From Sphingomonas sabuli (GTDB taxonomy: Bacteria; Pseudomonadota; Alphaproteobacteria; Sphingomonadales; Sphingomonadaceae), in the NCBI RefSeq assembly GCF_014352855.1, contig NZ_CP060697.1, positions 2,438,001 to 2,502,000 of the forward strand: DNA of 64,000 nucleotides, in the 5' to 3' direction. The translations under genes and the position numbers were made by a program. The notes beneath the pieces are model-generated. The model searched no databases, was not told the DNA's origin, and saw only the letters and a program-made list of their open reading frames with translations. Below, piece after piece: positions 1 through 8,508 of the stretch. Each line of letters opens with the position of its first letter. Position 1 is the first letter of the stretch.

Positions 1-1414
1 GCGTCGGGAGCAGTCCGGCCAGTGCGAATGCCTGCACGGCGACGCCCCCGACCTTGCTCGCACCGGCGACCAGGCCGGTCGCCCGGCCGCGGCCGCCAAG
101 CGGGTAATTTTCCGCCGTGTAGGGCAGCAGCACCGCGATCAGGCCGTTGGTGCCGATGACCAGCAGCGCGATGACCAGCACCAGCAGCGGTTCCCATTGC
201 AACAGGGCCGCGGGCAGCAGCGCGCCGACCAGGCCGGCAAGCGTCAGCGCGATGGTCAGCGCCAGCGTCCACTTGCTGCTCCAGCGGCTGTATAGCAGGG
301 CGACGACGGCCAGCGTGGGCAGCGCCAGCAATGCCGACTTGGCGATGATCCCGCTGGCCAGAGCCGCGCTGAACCCGCGGTCCTGCAGGTCGGTCGGAAG
401 CCACAGCAGCAAGCCGAAATTGACGAAGCTCCAGGCGAGGGCGGTGATGACGAGCGCGGCGGTCAGCTGGCCGTGGCGCTGGGTCGCGACCGCCGCGTCG
501 GCGGGGGCCGGCGGTTCCTGCCGCCTCACGATCCCGAACTTGTGCGCCATCGCTTCAAGCTCCCGCTCGCGACCCTGTTCGAGGAGGAAGCGCGGGCTTT
601 CGGGGATCAGCCGGGCCAGCAGCAGCAGCGCGATCCCGGTCGGGAAGCCTTGCAGCCACAAAGCGCGCCAGCCGTAGATCGGTTCGAACAGGTGGGCGGC
701 GCCGCTGGCGACGAGATAGCCGCCGACGAGGCCGAGCCCGCCGACCAGGACGAGCACCCAACTGCGGTGCCGTGGCGGCATGATTTCCGCCAGCAGCGTA
801 TAGACCACCGGCAGCATGCCGCCCGCCGACACGCCCATCAGGAAGCACATCAGCAGATTATATTCGAACGCCGGCATCGCCCCGCAGACGGAGGTGGCGA
901 CGAACAGGATGGTGGACAGAAGGATGGTCGAGCGGCGGCCGTACATGTCCGCCAGCCAACCCCACAGGAAGGAGCCGATCGTCGTGCCGGTCAGGGCGAC
1001 GAAGGGGAGCCACGCCGCACTTGACCGGGCAATGCCATATTCCTGCGCCAGCCCGGGAATGACGAAGCCCAGCGTCGCCGGCTTCATCACGTCGATGATC
1101 AGGCCCACGGTGAGCACCAGCAGGACCAGTGCGTGGTGGCGCGTCAGCGGCGTGGTGTCGGGCGCTTCGTATAGCGTACCAGCATGACTGGAGATGCCGG
1201 TGCGGTGGCGCGGCAGTGCACCGAGGATCGCCAGCGGAACGCCGGCCAGGATCATCGCCATGCCCGCCCACATGCCGGCGTCCATCGGCATTCCGGCAAG
1301 GTGATTGCCCATGCTGTGGGCCATCGCCAGCATCGGCAGGTGCAGCGCGACGCCGGCCGCGATGAGGACGCAGCCGAACGGAAAAAGCAGCGCCCGGCGG
1401 TGCGCGGGGCTCAC
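1..1414 (-). CDS. MFS transporter, sugar-porter-like (3' end outside window)
   Basis: This is an inner-membrane carrier of the major facilitator superfamily; its C-terminus lies beyond the left edge. Translation from a GTG at 1414 gives at least 471 codons. Motif A ('GWLADMYGRR', residues 152-161) follows the second canonical helix, and 'PESPRFLLEQGR' matches the sugar-porter PESPR signature. The first 70 residues are an extra hydrophobic segment with two predicted helices and several Met and His residues, followed by a linker; the canonical fold begins near residue 95. The GTG overlaps the dehydrogenase stop codon by 4 nt (GTGA), so the genes are probably translated together. The substrate is unknown; aldehyde- or acid-forming compounds are a guess from the neighbour. 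Family assignment is secure. Confidence 0.85.
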   Translation of the reverse strand, partial: MSPAHRRALLFPFGCVLIAAGVALHLPMLAMAHSMGNHLAGMPMDAGMWAGMAMILAGVPLAILGALPRHRTGISSHAGTLYEAPDTTPLTRHHALVLLVLTVGLIIDVMKPATLGFVIPGLAQEYGIARSSAAWLPFVALTGTTIGSFLWGWLADMYGRRSTILLSTILFVATSVCGAMPAFEYNLLMCFLMGVSAGGMLPVVYTLLAEIMPPRHRSWVLVLVGGLGLVGGYLVASGAAHLFEPIYGWRALWLQGFPTGIALLLLARLIPESPRFLLEQGRERELEAMAHKFGIVRRQEPPAPADAAVATQRHGQLTAALVITALAWSFVNFGLLLWLPTDLQDRGFSAALASGIIAKSALLALPTLAVVALLYSRWSSKWTLALTIALTLAGLVGALLPAALLQWEPLLVLVIALLVIGTNGLIAVLLPYTAENYPLGGRGRATGLVAGASKVGGVAVQAFALAGLLPT

Positions 1415-2838
1415 GCCTGGTGGATCGCCTTCACGACCTGGTAGGTCTCAAGTCCTTCCTTGCCGCCTTCGGACCCGAAGCCGGATTCCTTGACCCCGCC
1501 GAACGGCGCGTCGGCGATGGAAATGGCGAAGGTGTTGATGCCCACCATGCCCGCCTCGATCGCGTCGGCGAGCAGGTTGGCGCGGCGGCCGTTCTCGGTG
1601 AAGGCGAAGGCGGCGAGGCCGTAGGGCAGGCGATTGGCCTGTTGGATCGCTTCATCGAAATCCTTGAACGGGCGCGACACGGCGACCGGACCGAACGGTT
1701 CATTGTTCATGATGTCGGCGTCCAGCGGCACGTCGGCAAGCAGCGTGGGTTCGAAGAAGAAGCCGCTGTCGCCGCGATTGCCGCCGGCAAGGACCCGGGC
1801 GCCCTTGTCGCGGGCGTCGTTGACCAGCGTCTCGATTGCTCCCGGCCGGCGATCGTTGGCGAGCGGCCCCATCTTGGTGTCCGCGTCGAGGCCGTTGCCG
1901 ATCTTCACCCGCTTGGTGCGCTCGGCGAAGCCCTTGATGAAAGCGTCGTAGATGCCTTCCTGCACGTAAAAGCGGGTCGGCGAGACGCAGACTTGCCCGG
2001 CGTTCCGGAATTTCTGCGGGACGACCATGTCGAGCGTCTTGTCGAGGTCGCAATCGTCGAAGATCAGGACCGGCGCATGGCCGCCAAGTTCGAGCGTGAT
2101 CTTGGTCACGTTGTCGGCGGCGAGCTTCATCAAATGCTTGCCGACCGGGATCGACCCGGTGAAGCTGACCTTGCGGATGGTCGGCGAGCCGATGAGGTGC
2201 TTGCTGACCATGTCGGGGGCGCCATGGACCAGCTGGAACACGCCCTTGGGCAGGCCCGCGTCGTCGAGCGCGCGGGCGATGGCAAGCGTGTTGCCGGGCG
2301 TTTCCTCCGGCGGCTTGGAGATGACCGAGCAGCCGGCGGCAAGCGCCGCGGCGACCTTTTTCGCCAAGAGGTAAATGGGGAAATTCCACGGGGTGAAGGT
2401 GGCGACCGGACCGACCGGTTCGTGCATCACCCGGCTGAGTTCGCCCGGCGGGCGGACGAGGACTCGGCCATAGTCGCGCTTGATCTCTTCCGCGTACCAG
2501 TCGAACAGCGAGGCCGCGCCGAGCACTTCGCCGGTGCTCTCCGCGATCGGCTTGCCCTGTTCCTGAGTCATCGTGCGGGCGATGTCGGCCGCCCGTTCCT
2601 TGAGCAGGCTTGCAGCCTGGTGCAGGATCGCGCTGCGCTTTTCGACCGGGGTCGCACGCCACACGGGGTACATGCGACGGGCCGTGTCGAGCGCCTCGTC
2701 GAGGTCGGCTTCGGTGGCCATCGGCAGTTCGGCGATGCTGTCGCCGGTGACCGGGTTGATAACCTGGAAACTGTCGCGGCCTTCGCCCGTGCGCCAGCTG
2801 CCGTTGATGAAGAGTTTGAGGTCGGCTTCGTATCCCAT
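1411..2838 (-). CDS. NAD(P)-dependent aldehyde dehydrogenase, succinate-semialdehyde type
   Basis: A 475-residue cytoplasmic enzyme that oxidises an aldehyde to the acid with NAD(P)+. Family landmarks are present: oxyanion Asn152 in 'TPWNFP', cofactor Lys175, general base Glu250 in 'LELGGHAP' and nucleophile Cys284 in 'NAGQVCVSP'. The 'FTGSIPVGKHLM' and 'FDDCDLD' blocks resemble succinate-semialdehyde dehydrogenases (GabD/Sad group), but substrate cannot be fixed from sequence. An in-frame TTG at 2874 would add 12 residues. The ATG at 2838 is preferred because a promoter with a 17-bp spacer ends 7 nt before it and no Shine-Dalgarno is present. The downstream MFS gene overlaps its stop. Confidence 0.9.
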   Translation of the reverse strand: MGYEADLKLFINGSWRTGEGRDSFQVINPVTGDSIAELPMATEADLDEALDTARRMYPVWRATPVEKRSAILHQAASLLKERAADIARTMTQEQGKPIAESTGEVLGAASLFDWYAEEIKRDYGRVLVRPPGELSRVMHEPVGPVATFTPWNFPIYLLAKKVAAALAAGCSVISKPPEETPGNTLAIARALDDAGLPKGVFQLVHGAPDMVSKHLIGSPTIRKVSFTGSIPVGKHLMKLAADNVTKITLELGGHAPVLIFDDCDLDKTLDMVVPQKFRNAGQVCVSPTRFYVQEGIYDAFIKGFAERTKRVKIGNGLDADTKMGPLANDRRPGAIETLVNDARDKGARVLAGGNRGDSGFFFEPTLLADVPLDADIMNNEPFGPVAVSRPFKDFDEAIQQANRLPYGLAAFAFTENGRRANLLADAIEAGMVGINTFAISIADAPFGGVKESGFGSEGGKEGLETYQVVKAIHQA

Positions 2839-2845
2839 GGTACGG

Positions 2846-2874
2846 CAGATAGGCGCGCCTTGATGCGCCCGCAA
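2846..2874 (-). promoter_or_regulatory. Putative promoter of the aldehyde dehydrogenase, leaderless geometry
   Basis: Read on the minus strand, TTGCGG (2874-2869), a 17-nt spacer and TATCTG (2851-2846) are followed after 7 nt by the ATG at 2838. A transcript starting about 7 nt after the -10 would begin at or next to the start codon. No purine-rich ribosome site lies between. Confidence 0.45.
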
Positions 2875-2910
2875 CGCCTCGCTAGTCCTGCTGACAAAGG
2901 AGAAAGTAAG

Positions 2911-3210
2911 ATGGACAAGGCCGAGCTCGTTTCGAAGATGCAGGAAAACCAGGCCTGGGTGCCGGGCAAGACCGTCAAGCTCGACTTTGGCGACAAGGGC
3001 GTGATCCTGCTCGACGGCGTCAACCAGAAGGTCAGCGAAGATGACGGCGCGGCCGACACCACCATCAAGACCGCCTGGGAAGATTGGGAAAAGATGGCCT
3101 CGGGCGAGCTCGACGGCATGACCGCCTTTATGACCGGCAAGCTCAAGATCGAAGGCGATATGTCCAACGCCATGCAGCTGCAGGGCGTGCTCGCCAAGCT
3201 GAAAGGCTAA
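2911..3210 (+). CDS. SCP2 sterol-binding domain protein
   Basis: A 99-residue protein that is essentially one SCP-2 domain, the small lipid-binding fold found in bacteria as stand-alone proteins. The central 'GVILLDG' strand and the C-terminal 'TGKLKIEGDMSNAMQL' block match the SCP2 ending, where a strand and an amphipathic helix close the lipid tunnel. There is no signal peptide, so it should be cytosolic. The ATG is preceded by an AAAGGAG site at 2896-2902. It is divergent from the dehydrogenase and the lipoprotein gene starts 5 nt downstream. The physiological ligand is unknown, probably a fatty acyl compound. Confidence 0.88.
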   Translation: MDKAELVSKMQENQAWVPGKTVKLDFGDKGVILLDGVNQKVSEDDGAADTTIKTAWEDWEKMASGELDGMTAFMTGKLKIEGDMSNAMQLQGVLAKLKG

Positions 3211-3215
3211 ACGCC

Positions 3216-3818
3216 GTGCGGCTGGTTCTTGCAGCAGCGGTCGCTATCGCGGTCGCGGGTTGCGGACGCGGCGAGGCGGACAATGTCATCAGCAACGAAG
3301 GCGGCGGCAACGTCGCGCTGAGCGAGATCGACGCGCCGCGCGGTCCCGACGTTGCGGCGACCACCGACGACAGCGGCATCGCCCGGGCGATCGCGGCCAA
3401 GCTCGCCGACGACGGGGGCGTGTCCGACAATGCGCGCTGGTTCGTCGCGCGAACCGACCTCAACGGCGATTCGAGCGACGAGGCCCTGGTGTACCTGGTC
3501 GATCCGATGATGTGCGGGACGGGCGGCTGTTCGCTCTACGTGCTGGCGGACGGCGGCAACGGGTCGTGGACGGTCACCGATACCATCGGGCCGTCGCAAC
3601 TGCCGGTCTACAAGCTGGCCAGCGCCACCGGCGGATGGGCCGACCTTGGCGTGGCGATCCGCGGCGGCGGCGCCGGCAATGCATTGATGAAGGTGGCGCA
3701 TTCCGGCAGCAACTATGCGTCCAATCCGACCGTCGCGCCGGCGACCGAAACCACGCCCAGCGGCGCGACGCTGCTGATCGCCGACGATTACGACAAGGCC
3801 GTGCCGGTCCCGAGGTAG
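3216..3818 (+). CDS. Uncharacterised lipoprotein
   Basis: A 200-residue protein starting at a GTG 5 nt after the SCP2 stop. The N-terminus is a lipoprotein signal ('VAIAVAGC', lipidated Cys around residue 16) followed by a Gly/Asn/Ala-rich tether. The body has a weakly repetitive sequence with 'RTDLNGDSSDEALVYL', which recalls FG-GAP or calcium-binding 'D-x-N-G-D-x-x-D' turns, and a possible disulphide pair in 'MMCGTGGC'. I do not recognise the family. It is likely anchored in the outer membrane facing the periplasm. Confidence 0.7.
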   Translation: MRLVLAAAVAIAVAGCGRGEADNVISNEGGGNVALSEIDAPRGPDVAATTDDSGIARAIAAKLADDGGVSDNARWFVARTDLNGDSSDEALVYLVDPMMCGTGGCSLYVLADGGNGSWTVTDTIGPSQLPVYKLASATGGWADLGVAIRGGGAGNALMKVAHSGSNYASNPTVAPATETTPSGATLLIADDYDKAVPVPR

Positions 3819-3820
3819 GT

Positions 3821-4165
3821 TTGGCGGAACGCGATCTCGGCCGGTTGCTCGCGACGCTCGATCCGTACCTGTCGGACGAGCGCTTCGAGTTTGCCGAGGG
3901 GGAGGACGTGGACGGTTCGGCTTTCGCCGTCATTCGAGAGGCTGAAGGGCCGGGCGTGATCCGGGCGGCGCCGGACGGAAGGTGGGCACGGATTAGCCTC
4001 GGGGTTCACTCCAGCCTCGAGGCCGTCGGACTAACCGCCGAGCTGTCCCGGCGGCTGGCCGAAGCGGGGATTAGCGTGAACATCGTCGCCGGCCTTCGCC
4101 ACGATCACCTTTTCGTGCCCTGGGACAGGCGTAACGAGGCGGTTGCCTTGCTCAGGCGCAACTAG
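3821..4165 (+). CDS. ACT-domain protein (ACT_7/CASTOR-like)
   Basis: A 114-residue cytoplasmic protein of the small bacterial family with two ACT-like halves. The second half ('ISLGVHSSLEAVGLTAELS ... GISVNIVAG') has the beta-alpha-beta ACT pattern and the tail '[17 protein letters not shown]' is typical of the family. ACT domains generally bind amino acids or other small ligands; none is known here. The start is a TTG at 3821, 2 nt after the lipoprotein stop and just after a GAGG; no ATG or GTG gives a full-length domain. The 3' end overlaps the convergent gene by 14 nt. Confidence 0.75.
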   Translation: MAERDLGRLLATLDPYLSDERFEFAEGEDVDGSAFAVIREAEGPGVIRAAPDGRWARISLGVHSSLEAVGLTAELSRRLAEAGISVNIVAGLRHDHLFVPWDRRNEAVALLRRN

Positions 4166-5117
4166 GGTTGGCGCGCGCGGTTTCGAGCAGCGGGCCCAGC
4201 GCGAAGTCTTTCGGATAGGCCGAGCGCCAGGCTTCGCCGCACGCCTGCAGCAGCATCACCTCCGCAGCGCCATAGGGATAAACGGATTCGCGGGCCTTGC
4301 CGGGCAGGTCGGGCTTGCGCAGCGCGTCGAGGGTCGCGGCTTCAAGCCGAGCGGTGCCGTCGCGCACATCCTGGCGCGGATACCATTTGCCGAGCCTGAT
4401 CTCGGTCCAGCGAGCGACCCCTTCCTGCCACAGCTGCAATTCGAAATAGCGCCAGTTGCGCTCTCCCGCTGCGGCCGCCAGCGCCTTGCGAGCGGTCAGG
4501 TAATCCGCGAGCGCCGCGCCGAACCCGGGAGTCGCGCGGGCCGCCACAGCGTCGGCCAGCTTGTTCGACGCCGCGTTGAACGCGGTGTTCACCGCCGGGT
4601 CGTCATAGGGAAACTTGTAGTTGAGGATCCACATGCCGGTCTGATCGCCGTCGTGCAGGTCGAGCGCGTTGATGCGGTCGAAATAGCCGGGCAGCGCATA
4701 TTGCCACTGGTGAAAATGTTCGTGAAGGATGGTGCGGACCCAATTGGCCTCGGTCCGGTTGGTGGTTTTGGGCGTGCCCATCACGATCACCGACGGGGGG
4801 CCGAACAGCGGCATGGCGGCCAGCAATGTGTTCGGCATCCCGCTGCGTGGGCGCGTGAAGCGTTTGCAACCGGTTGCCGCGTCGGCGCCTGCCGCAACGA
4901 ACCCGTCGGGCACCTGGTCGCGGCAGAGCAGGCTTTCGGTCTTTTCACCGACTAGCAGGAAACCGAACGGCGCATCGCCATAGCCGGTCCAGACCTTCTC
5001 CCCCTCGGTGCGGGAAAAGTCGCGCACCTGCGCAAGATGCGGGCCGACGTCCAGTTCGGCCGGCGCGGCCGCTCCCAGCAACATCGCGGCGAGCGCGCTT
5101 GCTAAAGCTGTTCTCAT
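4152..5117 (-). CDS. Secreted zincin-like protein with HExxH motif
   Basis: A 321-residue protein with a signal peptide (residues 1-20, cleavage after 'GAAAPA') and a zinc-peptidase helix 'HEHFHQWQ' at residues 132-139, giving His132, Glu133 and His136. A later '[11 protein letters not shown]' segment supplies a candidate third ligand Glu, as in gluzincins. The start ATG has a GGGGGGAG site upstream. I cannot name the family. The role is likely periplasmic or outer-membrane peptidase, but activity is inferred only from the motif. It is divergent from the CoA-transferase operon. Confidence 0.75.
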   Translation of the reverse strand: MRTALASALAAMLLGAAAPAELDVGPHLAQVRDFSRTEGEKVWTGYGDAPFGFLLVGEKTESLLCRDQVPDGFVAAGADAATGCKRFTRPRSGMPNTLLAAMPLFGPPSVIVMGTPKTTNRTEANWVRTILHEHFHQWQYALPGYFDRINALDLHDGDQTGMWILNYKFPYDDPAVNTAFNAASNKLADAVAARATPGFGAALADYLTARKALAAAAGERNWRYFELQLWQEGVARWTEIRLGKWYPRQDVRDGTARLEAATLDALRKPDLPGKARESVYPYGAAEVMLLQACGEAWRSAYPKDFALGPLLETARANPSCA

Positions 5118-5192
5118 CCGTGGCTCCCCCCGATGCCATCGGCGTTGATTTACCGCCGCCGCACAGACTATCGCCTTGCGGCAGGAGGATCG

Positions 5193-5900
5193 ATGAAAAA
5201 AATCTATGATAGCGCGGCGGCGGCGCTCGACGGACTGCTGCGTGACGGCCTGCTGATCGCGGCCGGCGGATTTGGCCTGTCCGGCATTCCCGAACGGCTG
5301 CTCGACGCGATCCGCGACAGCGGGGTCAAGGACCTGACCTTCGCATCCAACAATGCCGGCATCGACAATGAAGGCATCGGCAAGCTGCTGCGCACGCGGC
5401 AGGTGAAAAAGATGATCAGCTCCTACGTTGGCGAGAACAAGGAGTTCGAGCGCCAGTTTCTGTCGGGCGAGCTGGAAGTGGAATTCTGTCCGCAGGGCAC
5501 GCTGGCCGAGCGCATGCGCGCCGGCGGCGCGGGCATTCCCGGCTTCTACACCAAGACCGGTGTCGGCACGCAGGTCGCGGAGGGCAAGGAGGTCAAGGAA
5601 TTCGGCGGCGAGGACTATATCCTGGAGCGCGGGATCTTCGCCGACCTCAGCATCGTCAAGGGCTGGAAAGCGGACGAAAGCGGCAACCTCATGTTCCGCA
5701 AGACGGCGCGCAACTTCAACCTGCCGGCCGCGACCTGCGGCAAGGTGTGCGTTGCCGAAGTCGAGGAAATCGTACCGGTCGGGAGCCTCGATCCCGACTG
5801 CATCCATCTGCCGTCGATCTACGTCAATCGGCTGATCCTCGGCGCGCCCTACGACAAGAAGATCGAATTCACGACCACACGGGAAAGGGAAACGGCATGA
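5193..5900 (+). CDS. scoA: 3-oxoacid CoA-transferase subunit A
   Basis: A 235-residue alpha subunit of succinyl-CoA:3-ketoacid (acetoacetate) CoA-transferase, which moves CoA between succinyl-CoA and a 3-oxoacid in ketone-body and polyhydroxybutyrate use. The glycine-rich '[10 protein letters not shown]' loop near the N-terminus, 'SNNAGID' and '[21 protein letters not shown]' identify class I subunit A. The ATG has a strong GGAGGA site. The reading frame extends upstream to 5133 but lacks a site there. It overlaps the next gene by ATGA. The B subunit is not adjacent: two small genes intervene. Confidence 0.95.
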   Translation: MKKIYDSAAAALDGLLRDGLLIAAGGFGLSGIPERLLDAIRDSGVKDLTFASNNAGIDNEGIGKLLRTRQVKKMISSYVGENKEFERQFLSGELEVEFCPQGTLAERMRAGGAGIPGFYTKTGVGTQVAEGKEVKEFGGEDYILERGIFADLSIVKGWKADESGNLMFRKTARNFNLPAATCGKVCVAEVEEIVPVGSLDPDCIHLPSIYVNRLILGAPYDKKIEFTTTRERETA

Positions 5901-6397
5901 TTGGATATGCCATTGCACTTGCGCTCGCCGCGCTTCCGGCCACGCCCAACCCGCAGGCCGATGACAAGGTCGCCATCAACACCGCGCTGAACAAGGTCTA
6001 CGGCGCAATATCCGGCCCGGTCGGCGCGCCGCGCGACTGGGACGCGATGCGGGCGATGTTCACGCCCGACGCGCGCCTGTACGCAGCCGGGAAAGACGGC
6101 AAGCTCGGCGGCGGCACGGTCCAGGATTACATCGACCGCAGCGGCAAGTTGCTGATCGAATCCGGCTTCACCGAGACCGCGCTGGTCAACCGTATCGAAG
6201 CGTATGGCGACGTGGCGCAGGTCTGGTCGTCCTATGAAGGGCGTTTCACCGCCGACGGGAAGCCGAAGAGCGTTCGCGGCATCAACAGCTTCCAGCTGCA
6301 TCGCCAGGCGACCGGCGAATGGAAAGTGCATTCGATCCTTTGGCAGTCGGAACATGCCGACCTGCCGCTACCGCCGGACATGGTGGCGCCCAAGTGA
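5897..6397 (+). CDS. Exported NTF2/SnoaL-like protein
   Basis: A 166-residue protein with a short signal peptide ('[17 protein letters not shown]') and an NTF2-like cone fold similar to SnoaL/DUF4440 proteins: a helical part with '[16 protein letters not shown]', then strands ending in '[12 protein letters not shown]'. This fold serves enzymes and binding proteins, so no reaction can be assigned. It is coupled by 4-nt overlaps both to scoA (ATGA) and to the next gene (GTGA), which places it in the CoA-transferase operon. Confidence 0.78.
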   Translation: MIGYAIALALAALPATPNPQADDKVAINTALNKVYGAISGPVGAPRDWDAMRAMFTPDARLYAAGKDGKLGGGTVQDYIDRSGKLLIESGFTETALVNRIEAYGDVAQVWSSYEGRFTADGKPKSVRGINSFQLHRQATGEWKVHSILWQSEHADLPLPPDMVAPK

Positions 6398-6702
6398 CGC
6401 TTTCGGCCGGCGACCTCGATAGCGACCTGGAGACGATGGAACGCGACCGGCTGATCGCCGAGGTGCGCAGCCTGCGGGCGGGAATCCGCGAGCATCGCGA
6501 TTCCTCCGGTCACCAGCTTTGCTGGCATCACCCCGCGTTGTGGGGCTTGCTGCCAGAGCGGGTGGAGCCGGCCATCGCGGTGCCCGAATGGCCGCAATTC
6601 CTGCGCGGGTGCCTGGCCTATCGCCAGTCGCTGGACGAACAGCGGCCGGATGCCCCGCGCACCAATTCTGAATTTGCCAGCAATGATCGGAAGAACGACT
6701 GA
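6394..6702 (+). CDS. Conserved small protein in CoA-transferase operon
   Basis: A 102-residue cytoplasmic protein of unknown function. The N-terminal half is a charged helix ('[19 protein letters not shown]'), followed by a conserved-looking '[17 protein letters not shown]' block with Cys, two His and two Trp residues that could bind a metal or form a small hydrophobic core. It starts at a GTG overlapping the previous stop and its TGA overlaps the scoB ATG. Similar short proteins with a 'CWHHP.LW.LLPE' block exist in sphingomonads as hypotheticals, from memory. Confidence 0.7.
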   Translation: MTLSAGDLDSDLETMERDRLIAEVRSLRAGIREHRDSSGHQLCWHHPALWGLLPERVEPAIAVPEWPQFLRGCLAYRQSLDEQRPDAPRTNSEFASNDRKND

Positions 6703-7337
6703 TGCCTTGGGATCGTAACCAGATGGCCGCCCGCGCCGCGCAGGAGCTTGAGGACGGCTATTACGTCAACCTTGGCATCGGCATTCCGACGCTGGTCGCC
6801 AACCACGTGCCGGCTGGCATGACCGTCACGCTGCAGAGCGAAAACGGGATGCTCGGGATCGGCCCGTTTCCCTATCCGGACGAGGTTGACGCCGACCTGA
6901 TCAACGCCGGCAAGCAGACCGTCAGCGAGCTCGACCAGACGAGCTATTTCGACAGCGCGCAAAGCTTTGCCATGATCCGCGGCGGGCACATCGACCTTGC
7001 CGTGCTCGGCGCGATGGAGATCAGCGAGAATGGCGACATCGCCAACTGGATGATCCCGGGCAAGATGATCAAGGGCATGGGCGGGGCAATGGACCTGGTC
7101 GCCGGGGTCAAGAAGATCATCGTCGTGATGGAGCACGTCGCCAAGAGCGGGGACCCGAAGTTCATCCCGGAATGCACCTTGCCGCTGACCGGCAAGAACG
7201 TGATCGACATGATCATCACCGACCTGTGCGTGTTCCATCGCAAGGACCATGACAGCCCGTTCCGGCTGATCGAACTGGCGCCCGGCGTCACCGCGGACGA
7301 AGTCGCCGAGAAGACGACGGCGAAGTACGAGGCGTAA
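6702..7337 (+). CDS. scoB: 3-oxoacid CoA-transferase subunit B
   Basis: The 211-residue beta subunit that partners ScoA. The 'SENG' motif at residues 46-49 contains Glu47, the residue that forms the enzyme-CoA thioester in class I transferases. 'VNLGIGIPT' near the N-terminus and '[19 protein letters not shown]' are characteristic. The ATG shares one base with the stop of the preceding gene (TGATG). Length is normal for the family. With the intervening genes this is a single operon in which the two subunits are 800 nt apart. Confidence 0.95.
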   Translation: MPWDRNQMAARAAQELEDGYYVNLGIGIPTLVANHVPAGMTVTLQSENGMLGIGPFPYPDEVDADLINAGKQTVSELDQTSYFDSAQSFAMIRGGHIDLAVLGAMEISENGDIANWMIPGKMIKGMGGAMDLVAGVKKIIVVMEHVAKSGDPKFIPECTLPLTGKNVIDMIITDLCVFHRKDHDSPFRLIELAPGVTADEVAEKTTAKYEA

Positions 7338-7339
7338 AC

Positions 7340-7621
7340 ATGCGTGTCGCGGTCCTGCTGGCATGCGCGCTGGCCGGTTGCGGATCGAACGAGCCGACCG
7401 TCATCGACGGATCGTCAGCGCAGGCGTTCGAGGCGAGCGTGAGCCGGGCGCGGGAGGATTTGCCCGACGGCGACCGGATGACGTTCGACCGGGCGATCCG
7501 CACCGTCGGCGGCCGCTGGATGGGCAATCCGGACCCGGACAAGGCGGCGCGGGTTACATTCAACGGGATGACGGCGGCGGAGATCGTCGCCGACCAGGAA
7601 GCGCGCGAAACAGGAGGATGA
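7340..7621 (+). CDS. Small lipoprotein, DUF6694-like
   Basis: A 93-residue lipoprotein: signal 'MRVAVLLACALAGC' with lipidated Cys14, then about 75 residues. The layout 'VIDGSSAQAFEASVSRARE', 'FDRAIRTVGGRW' and a final 'FNGMTAAEIVADQEARE' resembles the small lipoproteins grouped as DUF6694, with the closing G-x-T-A-x-E-I helix; this match is from memory. It begins 2 nt after scoB and its TGA lies in the ribosome-site region of the next gene, so it belongs to the same transcription unit. Function unknown. Confidence 0.72.
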   Translation: MRVAVLLACALAGCGSNEPTVIDGSSAQAFEASVSRAREDLPDGDRMTFDRAIRTVGGRWMGNPDPDKAARVTFNGMTAAEIVADQEARETGG

Positions 7622-7623
7622 GG

Positions 7624-8508
7624 ATGAAGCGGATAGCGATGGCGATGCTCGCCGGGGCGGCGGCGATGGTTGCGGGATGTTCGGTATCGCAGGACGGCAG
7701 CAATGCGGCCGAGTCCAACGAGGTCACGCCGACCGCGGTCGATTCCTCGTCCGCCGCCACGCCGCAACTGACCCTGTCGCGGCTGGACTGCGGCACCATC
7801 GAATTTCAGGACATGAACGGCTTCTTCTCCGATCGGCCGGGCGTCTATCCGCCGGGGCCGGGCAAGGTCACCGATAGCTGCTACCTGATCCGCCACGGCG
7901 ACCAGATGCTGCTGTGGGATACCGGCTTGCCGGCGGCGACCTTGCAGGAGCCGGTGCAGGACAACGGCATGAAAGGTGCGCTGACCGTGTCGCTGGCCGA
8001 TCAGCTGGCCAAGGGCGGGCTGAAACCGGCGGACATCGACATTGTCGGTATCAGCCACATGCACAGCGATCATACCGGCCAGGCGGCGGAGTTTTCGCAG
8101 GCCAGGCTGCTGATCGGCAAGCGCGACTTCGACCAGACCGCGGGCAAGGACGATCCGTTCGGCCCGTGGCGCGGCGCGGGCAAGCCGGTGCAGGCGGTGT
8201 CCGGCGAAACCGATATCTTCGGCGACGGCAGCGTGGTCGCGCTGTACCTGCCCGGCCATTCGCCCGACCATCTGGCGTTGCGCGTGAACCTGGCGAGCGG
8301 GCCGGTGCTGCTGACCGGCGACCTGTATCATTCGACCATCGCGCGCGAGAAGCGGTCGCTGCCGGGCTTCAACACCAGCCGCGAACAAACGCTGGAATCG
8401 ATGGACAAGTTCGAGGCGCTGGCCAAGCAGACCGGCGCCAAGGTCGTCATCCAGCACGAGCCCGCCGATATCGGCAAGGTGCCCGCTTTCCCGCAGGCGG
8501 CAAAATGA
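7624..8508 (+). CDS. MBL-fold metallohydrolase lipoprotein, copy 1
   Basis: A 294-residue metallo-beta-lactamase-fold hydrolase of the N-acyl-homoserine-lactonase-like group, with a lipoprotein signal (lipidated Cys19 in 'MVAGC'). The dinuclear metal site is complete: His145, His147, Asp149 and His150 ('HMHSDH'), His212 ('PGHSPDH'), Asp233 ('TGDLYH') and His278 ('IQHEP'). The ATG at 7624 is preferred over one at 7618 because the AGGAGG at 7612-7617 is then 6 nt away. Substrate could be a lactone or ester; no quorum-sensing genes are nearby. First of three tandem paralogues. Confidence 0.88.
   Translation: MKRIAMAMLAGAAAMVAGCSVSQDGSNAAESNEVTPTAVDSSSAATPQLTLSRLDCGTIEFQDMNGFFSDRPGVYPPGPGKVTDSCYLIRHGDQMLLWDTGLPAATLQEPVQDNGMKGALTVSLADQLAKGGLKPADIDIVGISHMHSDHTGQAAEFSQARLLIGKRDFDQTAGKDDPFGPWRGAGKPVQAVSGETDIFGDGSVVALYLPGHSPDHLALRVNLASGPVLLTGDLYHSTIAREKRSLPGFNTSREQTLESMDKFEALAKQTGAKVVIQHEPADIGKVPAFPQAAK

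Noticed and set aside
1420..3210. 596-codon plus-strand frame
   Set aside because: It runs antisense to the dehydrogenase and then in frame into the SCP2 gene; the first part is low-complexity and the SCP2 start with its ribosome site is at 2911.
7914..8504. Out-of-frame extension upstream of MBL copy 2
   Set aside because: Shadow of copy 1; copy 2 starts at the ATGA junction at 8505.
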